Positions 25,981 through 34,573 of a DNA stretch of 64,000 bases are shown here, piece after piece. The notes below the pieces were generated by a model. It saw nothing but the letters and a program-made list of their open reading frames with translations, was not told the origin of the DNA and did no database searches. The stretch's first letter is position 1, and each line of letters starts with the position of its first letter. Position numbers and translations under genes: made by a program. Origin of the DNA: Mesonia mobilis DSM 19841. Its GTDB lineage: Bacteria; Bacteroidota; Bacteroidia; Flavobacteriales; Flavobacteriaceae. The stretch spans positions 310,001 to 374,000 of the forward strand of contig NZ_AUHX01000001.1 in NCBI RefSeq assembly GCF_000423405.1, in the 5' to 3' direction.

Positions 25981-26091
25981 TTAAAATAACTTTGCGTAAA
26001 GTAAAAAAGCGAATAGCATCACAATTAATACTCCCGGAAGAAGTTGTAAGTAATTGGCAAGTAGATTTTTTTTAGGAGTATGGGTACGCAT
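25981..26091 (-). CDS. Tiny membrane protein (36 aa), hypothetical
   Basis: Read directly from the sequence: ATG at 26089-26091, 36 codons, TAA at 25981-25983. It has a short basic N-terminus (MRTHTPKKN) and one hydrophobic helix, about residues 18-33 (LPGVLIVMLFAFLLYA). It stands alone in the 348 bp between the barrel gene and the zinc-ribbon gene. No family is recognised. The rest of that gap is AT-rich with nothing else I can name. Confidence 0.4.
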   Translation of the reverse strand: MRTHTPKKNLLANYLQLLPGVLIVMLFAFLLYAKLF

Positions 26092-26238
26092 CAGTAAAAC
26101 TTTTAAATAACTATTGCTTCTAATTGAAAATAAAGATAAGTAATAAAAAGTTACTAAGGAAATATTTAATGCATTTTATCTTAATTTTTATGCATTTTAT
26201 CGATTTTTAGCAGGTTTTAGAAGAACTTTAAACAACGA

Positions 26239-26565
26239 TTAATCAGAAGAAATGTTGAATTTATGTGTTAATCGGAATTCATATATCCAGTATATACAAG
26301 GGATTAAGATAAAAAATGTTCCTACCATTCCGAAGATTCCCCAAAAGAGTACCGAGAAAATGATTCCGATTAAAAATGCGATGAGGATGTAGAAAAGCTT
26401 CAACTCGGCATGAATATCTTTCACGTGAGGTTGCGCTTTATTGCCACAATGCTTACAGCGTATGTCTAAATTTTCTAAGTTAGCTTGTAATTCTTCTCTG
26501 CTTTTAGCCGAAGAATATACCCCAACATCTTGGCTACAACCTTTACATATGGTATATAATCGCAT
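26239..26565 (-). CDS. Zinc-ribbon membrane protein, unknown function (108 aa)
   Basis: The N-terminal 45 residues carry two cysteine pairs, CKGC (7-10) and CKHC (37-40), typical of a zinc ribbon. They are followed by two transmembrane helices (about residues 55-75 and 77-95) with FSVLFWGIFGMVGTFF between them, and a short tail. The ribbon should face the cytoplasm. No named family is recognised. It is monocistronic, 65 bp away from the M48 protease gene end on the same strand. Confidence 0.6.
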   Translation of the reverse strand: MRLYTICKGCSQDVGVYSSAKSREELQANLENLDIRCKHCGNKAQPHVKDIHAELKLFYILIAFLIGIIFSVLFWGIFGMVGTFFILIPCIYWIYEFRLTHKFNISSD

Positions 26566-26630
26566 TGCTTTTTTCTCAAAAGTAAACTCCCTAAGACAAA
26601 CTTATTCTGAAAAAAATATTAAAGTTTACA

Positions 26631-28700
26631 TTATTCTTTCACTTCAACCTGCTCGACCTGGATCAAGCTTAACTGGTAAACTAGCAATTGTTTTTTTAAA
26701 ACAAATTTTGTTCTGCTCATCAGGTAAGCAAAATGATTCATGACCGTAAAAAGAAATTGAAGACTTCGCTCATTAAATGCTTCCGCACCAAAATATCGCC
26801 ATTCTCGAGAAAGGTAGCTTTCGAGGTCTTTTTTCATTTCAGTGGTGCTCACTTCTTCAAAAGTTGTTTCCTCCATCATGGCTCTCAAGTAGTTTTTTAA
26901 CGTCACTTCGTTGGCATGAACTGTCTGAAAACGCGCTTGAATTTCATCCACAGGTAAGGTTTCTTGTAAAAAATCTAACGAATTTTGCAAGCGAGTTAAG
27001 AACTGGTAACGTTCGGTAAACGCTTTCTGATAATTAAAATAACGCTCGTAATAAAGTTGGAGTGCAGGTTGTGTCGGGTGTTCTTGCGCTAAAAAGTGCG
27101 CAAAAATATTGCGATCGTTGGTTTGTAACTCTTCCGCTAAGCGCGCTTTTTGATCTTCAAGTTGTTTTTTGATCCTAAAGCTATCTTTACGCTGGTATTT
27201 TTGACCGTCATAATCAAAAGTTTTAACTTTTAGACTGCGATCACCTATTAAGCGTAGTTGCTCGATGTCGTTTTCTAAGGCTGCCAATACCTGTGTTTTT
27301 TGAACCTGTTTAGCAGAAAATAATTCTTCTACCAATACCTTTTCTTCTGTGCTCGCGGTCGATAATTCAAATGCCTCGATATCTTTAAAATCGTAATAGC
27401 CATTGTAAAACTTCGGAAAAGAATTTTTAGCATATTCTTCTGTATATAAAGTTTTAAATTTCGTGTAGGGTAGAGGCTCTACCTTACCGTCATACTTCAC
27501 TTGTTTAAAAATCATTCGGGTGAGTTCTTGCTGAATTTTTTCAGCTTCTTTAAAAATACTCATGCCCGGTTTATTCTCCGTTGAACTCGTGTTCGGTAAA
27601 GTTAAGGCAGCTAAGCGGTTTACACGATCTTCGGTAGAAGGATGGGAAGCCCATTGATTTTCAATAACCAATTTCGATTGATCGTAGCGATTTAAATCTT
27701 TTAATTGCACTTGCGGTAAATGATCTGTCATGCTTAAGTCTTCTTCGTTCGCTAAAAATTGAAGTACAAAAGCCTGTTCTTCATATACATTTTCACTCTG
27801 TTGCAGATCGGCAATTCGGTTTTCATAAAAGTTGATCACCGAATTAAAAGAAGCATCGGCCAGCTCTAATCGTAGTAAAGATGTTTGTAGGGAAGCAGCA
27901 CCGGTGATATTTGCAGCAATTTCATCGGCATGAAACTCCATTTCACGTGATAAACCTAAATATTCTTTATTTACAAACTCATACATTTTTTGAAGTAGGT
28001 ACCGAATCCCGTCAATTACTCTTGCGGCCAATACGGCAAAAATGGAAAAATAGGCGGTGAGACTGCTAAATTTTTGAAGTAAGTCGTGGTAAGCATCATT
28101 TTCATAAAGCATATTATAAATAGCCTTATTCACATTGTAAATATAACTGCCAACTTTAAGCGTATTTTGAGAAAAATGTCCGAATTCGTGCGCTAACACT
28201 GCAGTAAGTTCTTCTTTAGTACTGGCATTCACTAAACCTAATCCTATTTTAAGGTTTTTCTTTATCGGGAAAAACATCGTCCAGAAACCGGTATGGTAAA
28301 AAACCGCCGCATTCACTTCAGGAGTGAGGTAAACTTTCTTCGGAAAATTGGTATCGATACGTTGAACCAACTCATCGATGATCGAAAAAAGTTCAGGTTG
28401 ATCTTTTCGGGTAACTTCATATAAATAGGAGGTGTCTTCCTGAGTGCTTTTAAACATAAACTTCACCAGAAATATAAAAATAAGTACCCCAAAACTTGCG
28501 AGCCCAACACCTAATACGATGGTAATAAATTTCGGAAAAGCAACGATGAGCATCATTCCGGCATAAATACAACCGGCGGTTAGCCCCATACTTATTACTA
28601 AAATAATCAGGTAAAACAAGACAAATAATACAATTGCTCGTTTGGCTTTAGCGGCTTGTTTTTTAAAACTAACCGAAGGTTCAATTGTAATTTTATTCAT
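26631..28700 (-). CDS. M48-family metallopeptidase, membrane-bound
   Basis: I use the ATG at 28698-28700. The 689-residue protein has two N-terminal transmembrane helices (about residues 20-45 and 52-78), then the zinc-protease signature AVLAHEFGHFSQ (HExxH) with the third ligand in EFHADEIAAN. This is HtpX/Ste24-like. A long C-terminal region (about residues 330-660) of charged helices has no recognised domain. Such large M48 proteins occur in Bacteroidota; a role in membrane-protein quality control is inferred from the family. Substrates are unknown. Confidence 0.85.
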   Translation of the reverse strand: MNKITIEPSVSFKKQAAKAKRAIVLFVLFYLIILVISMGLTAGCIYAGMMLIVAFPKFITIVLGVGLASFGVLIFIFLVKFMFKSTQEDTSYLYEVTRKDQPELFSIIDELVQRIDTNFPKKVYLTPEVNAAVFYHTGFWTMFFPIKKNLKIGLGLVNASTKEELTAVLAHEFGHFSQNTLKVGSYIYNVNKAIYNMLYENDAYHDLLQKFSSLTAYFSIFAVLAARVIDGIRYLLQKMYEFVNKEYLGLSREMEFHADEIAANITGAASLQTSLLRLELADASFNSVINFYENRIADLQQSENVYEEQAFVLQFLANEEDLSMTDHLPQVQLKDLNRYDQSKLVIENQWASHPSTEDRVNRLAALTLPNTSSTENKPGMSIFKEAEKIQQELTRMIFKQVKYDGKVEPLPYTKFKTLYTEEYAKNSFPKFYNGYYDFKDIEAFELSTASTEEKVLVEELFSAKQVQKTQVLAALENDIEQLRLIGDRSLKVKTFDYDGQKYQRKDSFRIKKQLEDQKARLAEELQTNDRNIFAHFLAQEHPTQPALQLYYERYFNYQKAFTERYQFLTRLQNSLDFLQETLPVDEIQARFQTVHANEVTLKNYLRAMMEETTFEEVSTTEMKKDLESYLSREWRYFGAEAFNERSLQFLFTVMNHFAYLMSRTKFVLKKQLLVYQLSLIQVEQVEVKE

Positions 28701-28732
28701 GATCAACTATTCATTTTAAATTCTAATCTTGA

Positions 28733-28848
28733 AAATTGCTTGTTAAGTAATCCTGTTGATGATCGCTTTCTAAAATCCTATACAACTCGTTGATTACTTC
28801 CTCTAAAAAGAACACATGCTTGTTTTGTGGAATGAATGACTAAACTAT
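28733..28848 (-). pseudogene. Possible remnant of a coding sequence (no start codon)
   Basis: On the minus strand a frame between two TAG codons encodes about 38 residues with protein-like character, including HVFFLEEVINELYRILESD. It has no start codon and shares the frame of the interrupted acetyltransferase gene just upstream. It could be the tail of a decayed small gene or chance. Confidence 0.25.
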
Positions 28849-28875
28849 AAAAAGAATTTCTATTTTAACGCTTTC

Positions 28876-29430
28876 CTATAAATAATTGTTCTTTTTCCAT
28901 TCTGAGGCCAATAGCGAATAGCAAACCGAATCTTCGTGAAGTTGGTTCACCCAATAATCTTCTCACAAGACGCCTTCTTTAGTAAAATTATAGTGAAGTA
29001 GAAGTCGAAGAGAAGCCGTATTGTATTCGGCGATCAGCGCTTGAATGCGATGTAGTTGAAGTTCTTTAAACCCAAAATCGATGATCTTGGCCAGTGCTTC
29101 TTTCATCAAACCTTTACCGCGATTGGCTTGCTCGTGAATATTATAGAATAACTCGGCACGCCGGTGGGTGAAATTCCATGTATGAAATCCGCATTCTCCT
29201 ATAGCTTGCTGTGAAACTTTATCGACCAACACACAAAAATACAAGCTTTGGTTATACGTGGTCATGCCTTTTTCGTGCATTAGATGATAGCGTTGATAAC
29301 CCGATTCATCGGTTCCGAAAAAAGAAATCATTTCAGTTTTACTACATTTTTGAAATAATTGATGAATGATCGCCGGAGTTACCCCTTTCAACAATAAGCG
29401 TTGAGTTTCGAGGGTTTGAACTTCTAGCAT
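28876..29430 (-). pseudogene. GNAT-family N-acetyltransferase (RimJ/RimL type) with an in-frame TGA near the C-terminus
   Basis: The ATG at 29428-29430 begins MLEVQTLETQRLLLKG, the standard N-terminus of RimJ/RimL-like acetyltransferases. Acetyl-CoA-binding residues lie in NRGKGLMKEALAKIIDFGF. The frame stops at TGA (28963-28965) just after FTKEGVL, where the family normally has an arginine. It then continues in frame with EDYWVNQLHEDSVCYSLL to TAG at 28876-28878. This C-terminal strand pair is conserved in the family. The gene therefore carries a nonsense mutation (AGA or CGA to TGA) and is probably inactive or shortened by about 30 residues. Confidence 0.75.
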
Positions 29431-29468
29431 CAGGCTGGGCAAAAATTATAGAAAAGACAGTAGCGTTA

Positions 29469-29885
29469 TTATTTAAAATAAGCTTCGGTATGCTTTTTAA
29501 AATTATCTAAAATCGCTTGCCAATCTTCTTCTTGATCTTCCAGGTCTTGGTCATCATCCGCGTCAAAAGTCTGACTTACGAAAGTTTCATGATCTTCTCT
29601 AGAAAAAAGAATACTTACTTTGCGGCCGTCGTCTAAAAGGTAAACGATCTCTTCTTTAGGGATCACGATCTCATAAACTCCAGAAAAATCTAAACGCTCA
29701 CTGCCATCTTTAGCTTCTATGCGATAAGAAAATTCGCCCCCAGGTTCTAATTGTTGCGCCACGTTGGTGCATTTCCATTGGGGTGAAAAGAAATTCCATT
29801 GTTTAATGTGTTTAGGGTTCGTCCAAGACTCCCAAACCTGGTGAATAGGGGTTTTGAGAGAAGTTTCAACCGTAATCGTATCCAT
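29469..29885 (-). CDS. SRPBCC/AHSA1-family protein
   Basis: A 138-residue START-like protein of the Aha1-domain type. It begins ITVETSLKTPIHQVWESWTNPKHIKQWNF, the usual N-terminal strand and helix, and has the GGEFSYRIEAKDGS hairpin and the C-terminal helix DNFKKHTEAYF. Members bind hydrophobic ligands or act as activators; the ligand is unknown. It lies 38 bp upstream of the interrupted acetyltransferase gene on the same strand and may be co-transcribed with it. Confidence 0.85.
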   Translation of the reverse strand: MDTITVETSLKTPIHQVWESWTNPKHIKQWNFFSPQWKCTNVAQQLEPGGEFSYRIEAKDGSERLDFSGVYEIVIPKEEIVYLLDDGRKVSILFSREDHETFVSQTFDADDDQDLEDQEEDWQAILDNFKKHTEAYFK

Positions 29886-30087
29886 GCTAACGTTGTAAGT
29901 GGTTTATTAGTTTGATAGTCAAATATAAATGATAAATTTTAAAATGAAATCATTCTCAGGATTTTTCAATTGAAAAATAAATTTTCTTTCGATGAGGGCT
30001 GTGCCATTTTTAGTTGACTTGTGTTTTGTTTTGAGTTAAGCCTATTCCAAAATTGTCTGTTCGAGTGATTTTTTGATAAAAAAATCG

Positions 30088-30131
30088 TATCGAGAACTAT
30101 TACGATCACAAAAAGCCTTATTCTCGATACA
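30088..30131. repeat. Inverted repeat in the 412-bp gap before the DEAD-box gene
   Basis: Perfect 10-bp arms GTATCGAGAA and TTCTCGATAC are separated by 24 bases. There is no T tract, so it is not a terminator. The rest of 29886-30297 shows only AT-rich sequence plus the promoter element at 30270. Confidence 0.45.
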
Positions 30132-30269
30132 AATTTCACTCATTTTAATCGTGAAATTCACTCGAATTGACAGCATTTTTTAATCATATAATATGGATTA
30201 AAAATTTGTTTTGGTATTTTATTAAAATGAAATTCGAGAAAGATCAATTTTAATTCTTAATTAATAGGT

Positions 30270-30277
30270 TACTTTTG
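30270..30277 (+). promoter_or_regulatory. -7 promoter element of the DEAD-box helicase gene
   Basis: TACTTTTG matches TAnnTTTG exactly and ends 20 bases before the ATG at 30298. Confidence 0.5.
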
Positions 30278-30297
30278 CAGCAAATAGGAAACTAACT

Positions 30298-31656
30298 ATG
30301 GAAGCATTCGAAGATTTTAAGATTAATAAGCAATTGCATTATGCGATTGAAGATTTAGGTTTTGAAAAGCCCACACCAATCCAGGCGAAATCTTTTCCGG
30401 TGATTATGAGTGGGAGAGATGTGGTAGGGATTGCCCAAACGGGAACCGGTAAAACCTTTGCTTACATGTTGCCTATTCTACAAAACTTAAAATTTTCAAC
30501 CCAAAAACACCCACGTGTTTTGATCATGGTGCCTACCCGAGAATTGGTAATTCAGGTAGAAGAAGAGATCAATAAGTTTGCGAAATACATCAATGTTCGT
30601 GTGGCTGCCGTTTATGGAGGCGTAAATATGAATACACATCATCAATTGGTCGCCCAAGGTTGTGATATTGTCGTGGCCACTCCCGGAAGGTTATACGATC
30701 TAACGTTAAGCAGAGCGTTACAACTTAAGCAAATTAAGCAATTAGTAATCGATGAAGTCGATGTGATGCTCGATTTAGGTTTTCGTTTTCAGCTGACTAA
30801 TATTTTAGAGATTTTACCTCCAAGGCGTCAAAATATCATGTTTTCGGCCACGATGACCGATGATGTTGATTTATTTATTCAAGACTTTTTTAAAGCTCCT
30901 GAAAATATTTCGGTAGCCGTTAGTGGTACGCCTTTAGAAAATATCAAGCAGACGTGTTATGCGGTTCCTAATTTTTATACGAAAGTCAATTTACTTCAGC
31001 ATCTATTAAAAGATAAAGACCAGTATCAAAAAGTCTTGGTGTTTGTGCCTAATAAGAAAAGTGCAGATATGGTTTTCAATTTATTAGAAGAGCGCTATGC
31101 GCACGATGTAGCGGTGATCCATTCTAATAAAACCCAGAATTACAGACTCCGTTCGATCGAGAGTTTTAATGAAGGAAATGTTCGAATTTTAGTGACCAGT
31201 GATGTGATGTCTCGTGGTTTAGATTTAGATAAAATTACCCACGTGATCAATTTTGACACGCCTCAGTTTCCAGAAAATTATATGCATCGCATCGGGAGAA
31301 CCGGTCGTGCAGAAGAGCAGGGGAGGTCCCTTCTTTTTTATACCGAAAAAGAAAAAGAAGCCAAAGAAGCCATCGAAACGCTAATGGATTATCAAATCCC
31401 GCAATTACCCATTCCGGAAGAAGTAGCGATCTCGACAGAATTAACTCCCGAAGAACGGCCACAGCATCGTGAAAAAGACTTTACCAAGCATAAAAAAAAT
31501 GACGACGATGTACCGGGACCGGCATTTCATGAAAAGAAAGAAAAAAATAAAAAAGTAAATCTAGGAGGTTCTTACCGACGCGAGGTCAAAAAGAAATATA
31601 AAAAGCCTAAAACTCGTGGCGATAAAAATTATAATAAGCGAAATAAAAAGAAGTAA
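30298..31656 (+). CDS. DEAD-box RNA helicase with basic C-terminal tail
   Basis: A 452-residue helicase. The Q motif is GFEKPTPIQ, motif I is AQTGTGKT, motif II is DEVD (in VIDEVDVML) rather than the usual DEAD, motif III is FSATM, and motif VI is HRIGRTGRAEE. After the second RecA domain comes an acidic stretch and then a tail of about 70 residues very rich in K and R (KKKYKKPKTRGDKNYNKRNK), suited to non-specific RNA binding. The protein unwinds RNA in ribosome assembly or mRNA turnover. It is followed after 211 bp by a cold-shock protein gene, which hints at a cold-induced role. Confidence 0.9.
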   Translation: MEAFEDFKINKQLHYAIEDLGFEKPTPIQAKSFPVIMSGRDVVGIAQTGTGKTFAYMLPILQNLKFSTQKHPRVLIMVPTRELVIQVEEEINKFAKYINVRVAAVYGGVNMNTHHQLVAQGCDIVVATPGRLYDLTLSRALQLKQIKQLVIDEVDVMLDLGFRFQLTNILEILPPRRQNIMFSATMTDDVDLFIQDFFKAPENISVAVSGTPLENIKQTCYAVPNFYTKVNLLQHLLKDKDQYQKVLVFVPNKKSADMVFNLLEERYAHDVAVIHSNKTQNYRLRSIESFNEGNVRILVTSDVMSRGLDLDKITHVINFDTPQFPENYMHRIGRTGRAEEQGRSLLFYTEKEKEAKEAIETLMDYQIPQLPIPEEVAISTELTPEERPQHREKDFTKHKKNDDDVPGPAFHEKKEKNKKVNLGGSYRREVKKKYKKPKTRGDKNYNKRNKKK

Positions 31657-31867
31657 ATTTATAATAGCAGTACTTTTTGGTGGTTGATTTTCAGTTTTTT
31701 ACAAAAAAATCTTTCTAAACAATTGTAAGAAACCCTTTTATTTAAATTTAACTATCTAAAAATGAAGTGTTTGTAATTAATTGAAAATTAATAAATTAAT
31801 TAGGGTTAAAACCAATTATTAATCTCACCTTTGTCCCTTTATAAATAATAATTTTAATTACATTACA

Positions 31868-32059
31868 ATGAACAAAGGAACAGTAAAATTCTTCAATGAG
31901 ACTAAAGGATTTGGATTTATCACTGAAGAAGGTGCAGACAAAGACCATTTTGTGCACATTTCTGGACTAGTTGATGAAGTTCGCGAAGGAGACGAGGTAG
32001 AATTTGATTTACAAGAAGGAAACAGAGGTTTAAACGCAGTAAACGTAAAAGTTATCTAA
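31868..32059 (+). CDS. Cold-shock protein (CspA family)
   Basis: A 63-residue single OB-fold protein. The RNA-binding motifs are KGFGFITEE (RNP1-like) and DHFVHISGL (RNP2-like). It is smaller than CspA of E. coli (70 residues) but normal for the family. It binds single-stranded RNA and DNA and melts structure at low temperature. The 211-bp upstream region is long for this window and may contain a structured leader, as in other csp genes, though I cannot demonstrate one. A terminator follows directly. Confidence 0.93.
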   Translation: MNKGTVKFFNETKGFGFITEEGADKDHFVHISGLVDEVREGDEVEFDLQEGNRGLNAVNVKVI

Positions 32060-32084
32060 TATATATTGGTTAATTTTAAGAAGT

Positions 32085-32117
32085 AAAAACCATCTAAAAT
32101 TAGATGGTTTTTTTTTG
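32085..32117 (+). terminator. Terminator after the cold-shock gene
   Basis: ACCATCTAA/TTAGATGGT stem followed by a run of nine T residues. Confidence 0.88.
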
Positions 32118-32290
32118 TGCTTTATCGAAACCTAGGCTTCCATTAACTAGATAAATTTCATTTTTTTTAGATTAAAAGAACCAAAGTTTACTTATTCGTT
32201 ATGTGATTACCCGAACGCATAAGGCTAGATAATATATTTTATTATGATCTAATAATGGTTAATGTTGAAGTAAACCGTTAAAAGTCTGCT

Positions 32291-32298
32291 TATCTTTG
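32291..32298 (+). promoter_or_regulatory. -7 promoter element of the second DEAD-box gene
   Basis: TATCTTTG matches TAnnTTTG exactly and ends 14 bases before the ATG at 32313. Confidence 0.5.
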
Positions 32299-32312
32299 TC
32301 TGAAAATACACC

Positions 32313-33626
32313 ATGTCAAAAGCATTTTCGGCCTTAGGAGTTTCAAATGCACTGCTGGAGTCTTTAGCCCAACTCCATATTTCTATGCCTACCGCAATAC
32401 AGGAAAAAGCTATTCCTGCAATTTTAACTACTCAGGAAGATGTGGTCGTTTTGGCAAAAACAGGAGCTGGTAAAACGCTTACTTTTGCGCTACCTTTACT
32501 TCAGCTTATCGACGATCAAAGTAAGAAAGTTCAAGGTTTAGTATTGGTTCCTACACGAGAATTGGGTCAGCAGATACTTCAACAATTAGCATCTTTTGCG
32601 CAAACTAATTCGAACATCAATATTGTTGATCTTTTTGGAGGGAAACCTATAAAACCGCAATTAGAAGAATTAAAAACCAATCCGCAACTATTGGTGGCCA
32701 CGCCGGGGAGGTTGTTAGATATCATCAAAAAAGGAGCATTAAGTTTAAAAGATATCGCTTACCTGGTTTTAGATGAAGCCGATGAACTGCTAAACGGTTT
32801 AAAAGAAGAAGTCGGTCATATTTTAAAAGCAACTCCCCAACAACGCAGAACCTTACTTTTCACGGCCACAACCACTGGAGCTCTTCAGCAATTTATACAT
32901 AATAACCTGAAAAATAACGTGTTGTATATCGAAGCTGAAATGGCCACCAAAGGGCATCAGGCGATCGATCATCAATATGTGGTGGTAACACCTATTGAAA
33001 AGTTAGCAGTATTACTCCATTTTTTGAGTCGTCAAGAAGGCCGGCAAGGCATCATATTTTGTAAAACCAAAGCAGCCGTTAATAAACTAGCTAAAAAATT
33101 AGCGATCAATAAATTTTCATCGGGAGCTCTTCATGGGAGTTTAACGCAAGCGATTCGAGATCGTGTTATGAATCAGTTTCGCGAAGGTCATCTTCAAATT
33201 TTAGTAGCCACAGATTTAGCTGCTCGAGGTCTTGATGTAAAAGAGCTTGGCTATGTGGTGAATTATCATTTACCCGACACTTTTGAGGCCTATGTACATC
33301 GAACCGGTAGAACCGCCAGAGCAGGAGCGAAGGGATTTTCTTTAACGATTTTACAAGAAGAAGAGGTTGAAGAAATTACCAATTTTGAAGAAGCATTAGG
33401 CATTAAATTTACCCGCTATCAAAAAGCAGATGCCCAAAGTATCGAAGATCATAACACCCTTTTATGGGCTAAAAAAGTGCTGAAAACCAAACCTAATCGA
33501 GAAATTTCAGAAGAAGTGAAAGCCAATGTAAAAACAATTTTCCATCAGTTGAGTAAAGAGGAACTGATAGAAAAAGTACTGGCATATCACCTTTCTCAAA
33601 CCAAAAACACAAATTCTTCTAACTAA
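32313..33626 (+). CDS. DEAD-box RNA helicase
   Basis: A 437-residue helicase. Motif I is AKTGAGKT, Ib is ATPGRLLD, motif II is DEAD (LVLDEADELL), motif III is FTATTT (SAT is replaced by TAT), and motif VI is HRTGRTARAGAK. After the helicase core there is a region of about 70 residues that may be the degenerate DbpA/RhlE-type tail. Replacement of the serine in motif III is unusual, and its effect is unknown. The next gene, encoding a VF530-like protein, starts 9 bp later, so they share a transcript. Confidence 0.88.
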   Translation: MSKAFSALGVSNALLESLAQLHISMPTAIQEKAIPAILTTQEDVVVLAKTGAGKTLTFALPLLQLIDDQSKKVQGLVLVPTRELGQQILQQLASFAQTNSNINIVDLFGGKPIKPQLEELKTNPQLLVATPGRLLDIIKKGALSLKDIAYLVLDEADELLNGLKEEVGHILKATPQQRRTLLFTATTTGALQQFIHNNLKNNVLYIEAEMATKGHQAIDHQYVVVTPIEKLAVLLHFLSRQEGRQGIIFCKTKAAVNKLAKKLAINKFSSGALHGSLTQAIRDRVMNQFREGHLQILVATDLAARGLDVKELGYVVNYHLPDTFEAYVHRTGRTARAGAKGFSLTILQEEEVEEITNFEEALGIKFTRYQKADAQSIEDHNTLLWAKKVLKTKPNREISEEVKANVKTIFHQLSKEELIEKVLAYHLSQTKNTNSSN

Positions 33627-33635
33627 AAAAAACCG

Positions 33636-33857
33636 ATGCGTCAAACACAACCCAATAATCCTTTACACGGCGTAAAACTTGCCGATATGCTTAACTACCT
33701 GCACGACGAATATGGTTGGGACGGACTAGCCAATTATATTTCTATTAATTGTTTTAAATCGAATCCTTCTATTAAATCGAGCCTGAAGTTTTTACGTAAA
33801 ACGGACTGGGCAAGAACCAAAGTAGAGCAGTTGTATTTAAAAACGATCCAAAAGTAA
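33636..33857 (+). CDS. VF530-family (DUF2132) DNA-binding protein
   Basis: A 73-residue protein with the near-complete family signature: [50 protein letters not shown]. The structural family VF530 is small, helical and described as DNA-binding; its cellular role is unknown. It sits 9 bp after the DEAD-box gene and is probably co-transcribed with it. Confidence 0.88.
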   Translation: MRQTQPNNPLHGVKLADMLNYLHDEYGWDGLANYISINCFKSNPSIKSSLKFLRKTDWARTKVEQLYLKTIQK

Positions 33858-33893
33858 AATCCAACTTAATTACAGAGCAAAAGCTTACATCGT

Positions 33894-34532
33894 TTATTGA
33901 AAAGAATGTCGCTGTTCTTGCGTAGAAGAAGCTTTTAGTAACCGATGAAATTCTCGAATGGAATTAAAATTTTTCGTAATCGCTTCATCAACCGCCAAGC
34001 CCGAAATACCTGTCGTTAGAATTTCTTTTACCTCCTGAAGATCAATTTCTCCAAACGCCAATAGTGGAGTGGCTGTGTTTAACGCTTCCTGTAGTAATGT
34101 TAATCCTGAAATACCTAAAGCTTTTGTAGTCGGGTTTTCTACTGAATTTTTAAACGGACCTAAATACAGATAATCGATTTCTTGTGGTATGAGTTTTTGA
34201 GCTTTTTCTAAGTGATGAGCCGTAGCACCTATCAATTGCCAGCTATATAAATGTTTCCTTATCGTAGAAAAAGAAGAAGGATTCTTTTCAAAATGAACGC
34301 CATCTGCTTTAATTGTTTTTGCAATTTTGTAATCATCTTGTATAATAAGTCGTGTTTGAAAATGAGCCGTTATTTCACGAGCTTCTTCTGCAAAAGGGAG
34401 CAGTTTTTTAGCTTTTAATGCTTGAAGTTGTAACAGCACTAATTCTGCTCCAGAGGTACAAGCGTTCTGAATATTAGCTAGGTGTTCTTGCGGAGTGTTC
34501 CCCTGTGATAAATAATGTAATTTAGGAATCAT
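33894..34532 (-). CDS. ThiE/TenI-like thiamine phosphate synthase family protein
   Basis: A 212-residue TIM-barrel protein. The ThiE landmarks are the phosphate loop segments ADGVHFEKN, IGATAHHLEK and DYLYLGPFKNS, and the C-terminal AVDEAI. True ThiE has strong QWR and GQ signatures near the start (YLIQ-R-K) that are weak here (LHYLSQG and LQLQALKAK). This suggests the TenI-like branch, which is involved in salvage or isomerisation rather than thiazole coupling. No TPP riboswitch is visible upstream. Confidence 0.7.
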   Translation of the reverse strand: MIPKLHYLSQGNTPQEHLANIQNACTSGAELVLLQLQALKAKKLLPFAEEAREITAHFQTRLIIQDDYKIAKTIKADGVHFEKNPSSFSTIRKHLYSWQLIGATAHHLEKAQKLIPQEIDYLYLGPFKNSVENPTTKALGISGLTLLQEALNTATPLLAFGEIDLQEVKEILTTGISGLAVDEAITKNFNSIREFHRLLKASSTQEQRHSFQ

Positions 34533-34573
34533 AACGGCAAAATGAAATTATTAAACAACTGAAAATATATTAG

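Noticed and set aside
24324-28965. TAA or TGA reassigned to a sense codon in this genome
   Set aside because: TAA and TGA end nearly all other genes here, including essential ones, so mutation or assembly error is simpler.
34533-34573. TPP riboswitch near the ThiE/TenI-like gene
   Set aside because: The upstream gap is only 41 bp and shows no THI-box-like conserved sequence.
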